Below, one piece after another: positions 40,593-44,824 of a stretch of 44,824 nt of DNA. The stretch comes from an uncultured Parvularculaceae bacterium (lineage in GTDB: Bacteria > Pseudomonadota > Alphaproteobacteria > Caulobacterales > Parvularculaceae), in assembly GCA_913055785.1 (NCBI GenBank), contig CAJXLJ010000023.1:1-44824 (forward strand), read 5' to 3'. The translations under genes and the position numbers were made by a program. Position 1 is the stretch's first letter. Each line of letters opens with the position of its first letter. The notes below the pieces were generated by a model, which saw nothing but the letters and a program-made list of their open reading frames with translations, was not told the DNA's origin and did no database searches.

Positions 40593-41585
40593 ATGAAAGC
40601 TGTATATTTCGACCGCTATGGACCGCCCGACGTTCTTGACGTCCGCGACATTCCAAACCCCGACCCCCAGGAAGGGGAGGTTCTCCTGCGCACGCGCGCG
40701 GCGACTATAGCAAAAGCGGATTGCGAGTTGCGCGGCTTTGTTTTTCCACGCTGGCTGTGGCTGCCAGTGCGGGCGATGTTCGGCGTTTTTCGCCCGCGCA
40801 TTCACATTCTCGGTCAGGAGGTCGCCGGCGACATCGAAGCCGTCGGGGCGGGCGTTGAAGGTTTCGAGCCCGGAGAGCGCGTCTTCGCCGCCATCGAAGG
40901 CTTCGGCGCCCACGCGGAATATGTTTGCCTTAAAGCCGACAGCGCCATCGCGAAAATTCCTGAGGGAGTTTCCTATGAGGAAGCGGCGGCGACAACAGTT
41001 TTCGCGCTCAACGCTTTGCACTTCATCAAAAAAGCGGCGCTCGCGCGCGGCCAGTCAATTCTCGTCAACGGCGCCGGCGGCTCTATCGGAACCGTCGCCG
41101 TTCAGCTTGCAAAGCTTGAAGGCGCAACTGTCGCCGCCGTCGACAGCGCCGACAAGCTCGACATGCTGCGCGCCATCGGCGCCGATCGCGTTGTTGATTA
41201 CACGAGCGAAGAAGTCGCGCCAGCAGGCGCCGGATACGACGTCATCCTCGATATTGCAGGAACCATTCCCTTTTCGCGAGCCATGGCGGCCTTGCAAGAC
41301 AATGGCCGTTTAGTCCTCGCAAACCCCATGCTCGCGCCAATGCTCGCCGGGCTCTGGTCGAATATCACCGGCGGCGCGAAGAAGACATTTTTCGAGTTTG
41401 CCGCCTATCGACGCGAAGATCTTGAAACGCTCGGGGCGCTTCTCGCCTCTAAAAAGCTCAAAGCCGTCATCGACTGCCGCTTCGCCCTTAGCGAGGCTGC
41501 CGACGCGCACCGTTACATTGAAACCGGTCGCAAGAAGGGCCATGCCGTGTTCATTCTGGACGAGGCGAAGCCTCAGCGCACGTAG
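40593..41585 (+). CDS. Quinone-oxidoreductase-like MDR superfamily protein
   Basis: Zinc-independent MDR enzymes reduce quinones or enones with NAD(P)H. The 330-residue product has the N-terminal catalytic domain (LDVRDIPNPDPQEGEVLLR, LGQEVAGDIEAVGAGVEG) and the Rossmann nucleotide-binding loop VNGAGGSIGTVAVQLAKL, followed by GATVAAVDSADKLDMLRAIG. No zinc-binding Cys cluster is present, which suggests the quinone-oxidoreductase branch. The function is not specific enough to name a substrate. It overlaps the convergent SDR gene by 13 bases. A small gene ends nine bases before it. Confidence 0.9.
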   Translation: MKAVYFDRYGPPDVLDVRDIPNPDPQEGEVLLRTRAATIAKADCELRGFVFPRWLWLPVRAMFGVFRPRIHILGQEVAGDIEAVGAGVEGFEPGERVFAAIEGFGAHAEYVCLKADSAIAKIPEGVSYEEAAATTVFALNALHFIKKAALARGQSILVNGAGGSIGTVAVQLAKLEGATVAAVDSADKLDMLRAIGADRVVDYTSEEVAPAGAGYDVILDIAGTIPFSRAMAALQDNGRLVLANPMLAPMLAGLWSNITGGAKKTFFEFAAYRREDLETLGALLASKKLKAVIDCRFALSEAADAHRYIETGRKKGHAVFILDEAKPQRT

Positions 41586-42328
41586 CTCGCGCCGTTGATA
41601 TCGAACGTGGCGCCGGCCGCCGACGGACAGGCGCCGGAAAGAAGAAACGCGATCATCGCGGCGACTTCCGCCGGCTCGGCGACGCGACCGAGGGGAATCT
41701 CCTTCACCGCCAGTTTGCGGTCCTCGATGTCTTTCGGCGCCATGCGCGTTTCGACCCAGCCCGGCGCAATGGCGTAGAAGAGAATGTTTTCGCCGGCGAG
41801 GCCCCTCGCCCAGGTCTTGGTCATGGCGAGTACGGCGCCTTTCGATGCGGCGTAGGCGGCGTTCTCGACGCCATCGCCGCGGTGGCCGGCGCGGCTTGCG
41901 GTATTGACGACGATCCCGCTCCCGCCCCGCTTGCGGAAATGCGCGACGGCCGCGCGGCAGATATCCGCCGGCGCCTGAACGTTGACCGCCATGGTCCGCG
42001 CCCAGCCATCGTTCCAGTCCGCGATATCGCCTGCGAGCGGCGACGGCGTGAATATCCCCGCATTGTTGACGACCCCGTCGAGACGGCTGGTCCTGGCGAG
42101 CGCCGCCTCGACAAGCCGCGTCCCGGCGCCCGACTGCGCGAGGTCTTCAAACAGAAAGTCTTCGACTGTCTGGCCGGCGGCCTTCGCCGCCGCTTCCGCC
42201 GAAGCGCTGGCGGCGGTCGCATGAAGCAGCGCCGCGCCGCCCGCTTCATGGACGGCTTTCGCCGCAGCGGCGCCGATGCCGCGCGACGCGCCGGTAATCA
42301 ACACGGTTTTGCCTTTGAGCGCGCTCAC
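41573..42328 (-). CDS. Short-chain dehydrogenase/reductase
   Basis: The 251-residue protein is a classical SDR: the NAD(P) motif LITGASRGIGAAAAKAV, VVNNAGIFTPSPLAGD, a Ser-containing IVVNTASRAGHRGDG and the catalytic Tyr-x-x-x-Lys in AAYAASKGAVLAMTKTW. The start is GTG with GGAGA upstream. It follows the halogenase gene by 29 bases on the same strand, so it likely acts in the same pathway, reducing a carbonyl or oxidising an alcohol of the halogenase product or its precursor. That link is inference. Confidence 0.92.
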   Translation of the reverse strand: MSALKGKTVLITGASRGIGAAAAKAVHEAGGAALLHATAASASAEAAAKAAGQTVEDFLFEDLAQSGAGTRLVEAALARTSRLDGVVNNAGIFTPSPLAGDIADWNDGWARTMAVNVQAPADICRAAVAHFRKRGGSGIVVNTASRAGHRGDGVENAAYAASKGAVLAMTKTWARGLAGENILFYAIAPGWVETRMAPKDIEDRKLAVKEIPLGRVAEPAEVAAMIAFLLSGACPSAAGATFDINGASYVR

Positions 42329-42357
42329 GTCTTGTCTCCAATCGGAATGTGCGTCTT

Positions 42358-43911
42358 TTACCCGGCTTCGCCGCGGATGGAGCGGAGCAGATCATAGTGA
42401 CCGGGCAGACGGTTCAGCAGGACCTGCTGCTGCTGCCGGAAGGCCTGCAGATAGTCGCGCCATTGCGCTTCCGGCACCGGCGAGGCTTGCGGGAAATCGC
42501 GCCCTTTATAAAAACCCTTGCTGATCAACGCCGAACGATAGGCTGTCGGAGAAAAGAAGATCCAGTTTCGCAAATCAGTCTGCTCCGGCATCGTATGCCG
42601 CCAGACATCAAGATTTTCCTGAAGACCCGGCGGTATCTCAACGTCGTTGCGAACGGCGCGCCAGTAGGGCGTGTCGTCGCGATTGCTGAGATAAAAATGC
42701 AGGCAGATGAATTCCTTGAATTCCGTATAGAGATCGTCAACCAGCCGATTGTACCGCGCGAGCAGAGCCGGGTCGTAATCCGTATCGGGGAAGTAATTGA
42801 AGAACCAGTGCAGCGAGAGCTGCACTGAATAAATCGCCGTCGCCTCGAGCGGTTCGACAAACCCGCTGGAAAGGCCGACTGCGAGGCAGTTCTTGACCCA
42901 TGACCGCCGCGTCTTGCCGATTCTCATGCGGATGATGCGCGGCTCGGCGTCAGCCGCCGTCGGCCCGGAAACCGCCTTGAATTCGGAAATCGCCTCGTCG
43001 TCCGAAATGAACTTGCTCGAGAAGATATAGCCCGACCCGATGCGGTTATAGAGCGGCACGCGAAAGCACCACCCCGCCCTCATGCCCGTCGCCCGCGTAG
43101 TCGGTTCGATTCGCGTTGGGTCCGGGTGCGGAATTTGCGCGACCGCCGCCCGGTCGTTCAGGAGAAATTTATCGAACGGCTCGAATGGCTCGCCCAGCAC
43201 CTTGCCGATAATGATGGACGCAAAACCTGTTGCGTCGATGACGAACTCGATCGGGTGCGTTCCGTTCTCTTTGAGCTGCAACTCGCTGACATAACCTTTT
43301 TCATCAAGCCGCACCTCCTCGACGTCATCGAGAATATGCCGAACGCCCAGCGCCTTGCCGCGCTCCATCAGCATCTTCGCCAGCTCCGTCGCATCGATAT
43401 GATAGGAGTAGGGAACGTCTGACTCATATTCCGGCGTGTTGAGCCGTTTCGGCCCCCTTTGCTGACGGATCAGCGCCGGGCAGATTGACGTAACGTCGGT
43501 GTAGACCTCCCTCTTGGGCCCGCCGTCTTTCTCCATCGCGTAGGCCGCGTAGAGATAGCCGGGATTGATGCCCTGAATATCCGGCTGCGAGATGAACGGA
43601 TTGACCCAGGTGACGGGCCGCCCGTGCTCGTCCGTCTCCCAGTTCGTGAAATATCCGCCGAGCTTGAAGGTGGCGTTGCTGCGCCTGATGAATTCGGCTT
43701 CCGGCACGCCGATGATCCGCAACAGGTCGGCGATCGGCCGCGCCATCGATTCCCCAACGCCGATAATCGCGATCCGGGGGCTTTCGATGAGCGTGATCGC
43801 CATCTCGCCGGCGCGGATTTTTCTTTCAAACATGCGCGCCAGATAGGATGCCGCGATCCATCCTGACGTGCCCCCGCCGACAACGGTGATATTGCGAATT
43901 GGAGCAGCCAT
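42358..43911 (-). CDS. Flavin-dependent tryptophan-halogenase family protein
   Basis: Flavin-dependent halogenases use reduced FAD, oxygen and halide to make a halogenating species that a Lys relays to the substrate. The 517-residue product has the FAD motif VVGGGTSGWIAASYLARM (about 9-27), GVGESMARP at 51-59, the catalytic Lys83 in FKLGGYFTNW and the SSGFVEPLEATAIY segment near 360. The signature normally written WxWxIP reads WCFRVP (281-286), with the second Trp replaced by Phe and Ile by Val. Length and layout are normal. Members like this are common in alphaproteobacteria without a known product. It is transcribed with the SDR gene. The flavin reductase partner is not in the window. Confidence 0.9.
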   Translation of the reverse strand: MAAPIRNITVVGGGTSGWIAASYLARMFERKIRAGEMAITLIESPRIAIIGVGESMARPIADLLRIIGVPEAEFIRRSNATFKLGGYFTNWETDEHGRPVTWVNPFISQPDIQGINPGYLYAAYAMEKDGGPKREVYTDVTSICPALIRQQRGPKRLNTPEYESDVPYSYHIDATELAKMLMERGKALGVRHILDDVEEVRLDEKGYVSELQLKENGTHPIEFVIDATGFASIIIGKVLGEPFEPFDKFLLNDRAAVAQIPHPDPTRIEPTTRATGMRAGWCFRVPLYNRIGSGYIFSSKFISDDEAISEFKAVSGPTAADAEPRIIRMRIGKTRRSWVKNCLAVGLSSGFVEPLEATAIYSVQLSLHWFFNYFPDTDYDPALLARYNRLVDDLYTEFKEFICLHFYLSNRDDTPYWRAVRNDVEIPPGLQENLDVWRHTMPEQTDLRNWIFFSPTAYRSALISKGFYKGRDFPQASPVPEAQWRDYLQAFRQQQQVLLNRLPGHYDLLRSIRGEAG

Positions 43912-44049
43912 AGCGGACCAATGTTCCCGAGGCCGCCTTTCCGGTCAAGCTCGGGGCGGCGCGGGCGAGGGCGCCTTGAAATTGCAGCCCTCAATGCGCT
44001 ACATGGCGGCGCTTCCAATCAGCATGCAGGATGAGGGCGGGGTCGCGAC

Positions 44050-44796
44050 ATGGCCGGACACAGTAAATGGGCGAATATCCAGCACCGGAAGGGCCGTCAG
44101 GACGCCAGGCGCTCCAAGATGTTCTCGAAGCTTTCGAAGGAAATCACCGTCGCCGCGAAGATGGGCGCACCGGACCCCGATTTTAACCCGCGTCTCAGGC
44201 TCGCCATCCAGGCGGCGAAAGCCCAGTCCATGCCGAAAGACAATATCGACCGGGCGATCAAGAAATCCACCAGCGCCGACGAAGCGAATTTCGAGGAAGT
44301 GCGTTATGAAGGCTTCGGTCCCGCCGGGGTCGGCGTCATCGTCGAAGCATTGACCGACAACCGCAACCGCGCGGCGAGCGAAGTTCGCACGGTCTTTTCG
44401 AAGAATGGCGGCAATCTCGGCGAGACGGGCTCGGTCTCCTTCATGTTCGACCTTGTCGGCTATATCGAATATCCGGCTTCCGTCGGAACCGAAGACGAAA
44501 TGCTGGAAGCCGCGATCGAAGCCGGCGCGGACGATGTGCAGTCGTCAGCGGAAAGCCATGAAATCTACTGCGCGTTCGATGCGCTTGCAGAAGTCGCCTC
44601 AGCACTCGAAGCAAAGTTCGGGGAAGCGCAATCGGCCAAGCCCTTCTGGCGGCCGCAGAACACGATCGATGTGGAAGGCGACAAGGCCGCGACCCTGATG
44701 AAACTGATCGACGCTCTCGAGGACTGCGACGACGTTCAGAACGTCTATGCGAATTTCGAGATTTCAGACGAGGAAATGGCCCGCCTCGCGGACTAG
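44050..44796 (+). CDS. yebC: YebC/PmpR-family transcriptional regulatory protein
   Basis: YebC-family proteins bind DNA and influence transcription, and recent work also links them to translation of difficult proline stretches. The 248-residue product opens with the family hallmark [20 protein letters not shown], then [17 protein letters not shown]. Its three-domain layout and length are normal. In many bacteria this gene sits next to ruvC, but the window ends too soon to tell. GAGGGCGGGG lies about 15 bases before the ATG. Confidence 0.95.
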   Translation: MAGHSKWANIQHRKGRQDARRSKMFSKLSKEITVAAKMGAPDPDFNPRLRLAIQAAKAQSMPKDNIDRAIKKSTSADEANFEEVRYEGFGPAGVGVIVEALTDNRNRAASEVRTVFSKNGGNLGETGSVSFMFDLVGYIEYPASVGTEDEMLEAAIEAGADDVQSSAESHEIYCAFDALAEVASALEAKFGEAQSAKPFWRPQNTIDVEGDKAATLMKLIDALEDCDDVQNVYANFEISDEEMARLAD

Positions 44797-44824
44797 CGGA
44801 GCTTGTGAATTTGACCTTTGAGAA

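Noticed and set aside
41573-43911. A biosynthetic gene cluster around the halogenase
   Set aside because: Only an SDR is linked. There are no PKS, NRPS, RiPP precursor or cyclase genes nearby, so calling a cluster would be unsupported.

Overview
The window is a stretch of chromosome from a GC-rich alphaproteobacterium. The evidence is a plant-type glutamate-cysteine ligase next to rsmE and ubiA, an RpoH-type sigma factor with a sigma-32-like promoter, a 6S RNA candidate upstream of 5-formyltetrahydrofolate cyclo-ligase, a VPLPA-CTERM secreted protein, and many short overlapping genes with GGAGG-type ribosome binding sites. A Caulobacterales, Parvularculales or Hyphomonadaceae-like organism fits best, but the sequence alone does not settle the genus. 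There are no rRNA or tRNA genes, CRISPR arrays, integrases, transposases or recognisable insertion sequences. Most genes are housekeeping or stress-related, and gene direction changes often.

Layout. Bases 1-4500 hold a truncated secreted-protein gene, gshA, rsmE, a small GIY-YIG nuclease gene bracketed by inverted palindromic repeats, ubiA and a lipoprotein-type msrB. Bases 4400-9400 hold a DUF2793 tail-like protein, an MscS channel, a small membrane protein, a winged-helix regulator with a membrane-protein partner, and a divergent lipocalin-like secreted protein. Bases 9400-14900 hold an alpha/beta-hydrolase lipoprotein, small exported proteins and an RluD-type pseudouridine synthase. They also hold a nitric-oxide module: an NsrR-type Rrf2 regulator, a 23-bp NsrR-like palindrome, a divergent three-helix membrane protein, and a group III truncated haemoglobin fused to a DUF1971 domain.

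Bases 14900-24400 hold the VPLPA-CTERM protein, rpoH, a LuxR-type solo regulator, an RND efflux adaptor-permease pair, a sterol-desaturase family enzyme and a Crp-like regulator. Bases 24400-34800 hold a PEP-mutase family enzyme, a sulfotransferase, a MATE exporter, two exported proteins (one lysozyme-like), a CPBP protease with a divergent TetR regulator, a DUF2461 protein coupled to a membrane-anchored L7/L12-like protein, an acyl-CoA dehydrogenase, a methyltransferase and tadA. Bases 34800-44824 hold an RsuA/RluB-family pseudouridine synthase with a DUF4169 gene, a papain-like protease, rsmD, an XrtV-accessory-like small protein, an XRE/DUF2178 pair, the 6S RNA candidate with 5-FCL and a YmdB-type phosphoesterase. 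They also hold a YjhX-type toxin, an unlisted 49-residue gene, a quinone-oxidoreductase-like MDR, an SDR coupled to a flavin-dependent halogenase, and yebC.

The most promising items are the NsrR-haemoglobin-DUF1971 nitric-oxide module and the GIY-YIG gene enclosed by inverted copies of a dRS3-like palindrome. Less certain, but worth a look, are two regulator/membrane-protein cassettes with recognisable operators, a halogenase with an altered signature motif, and the L7/L12-like membrane protein.
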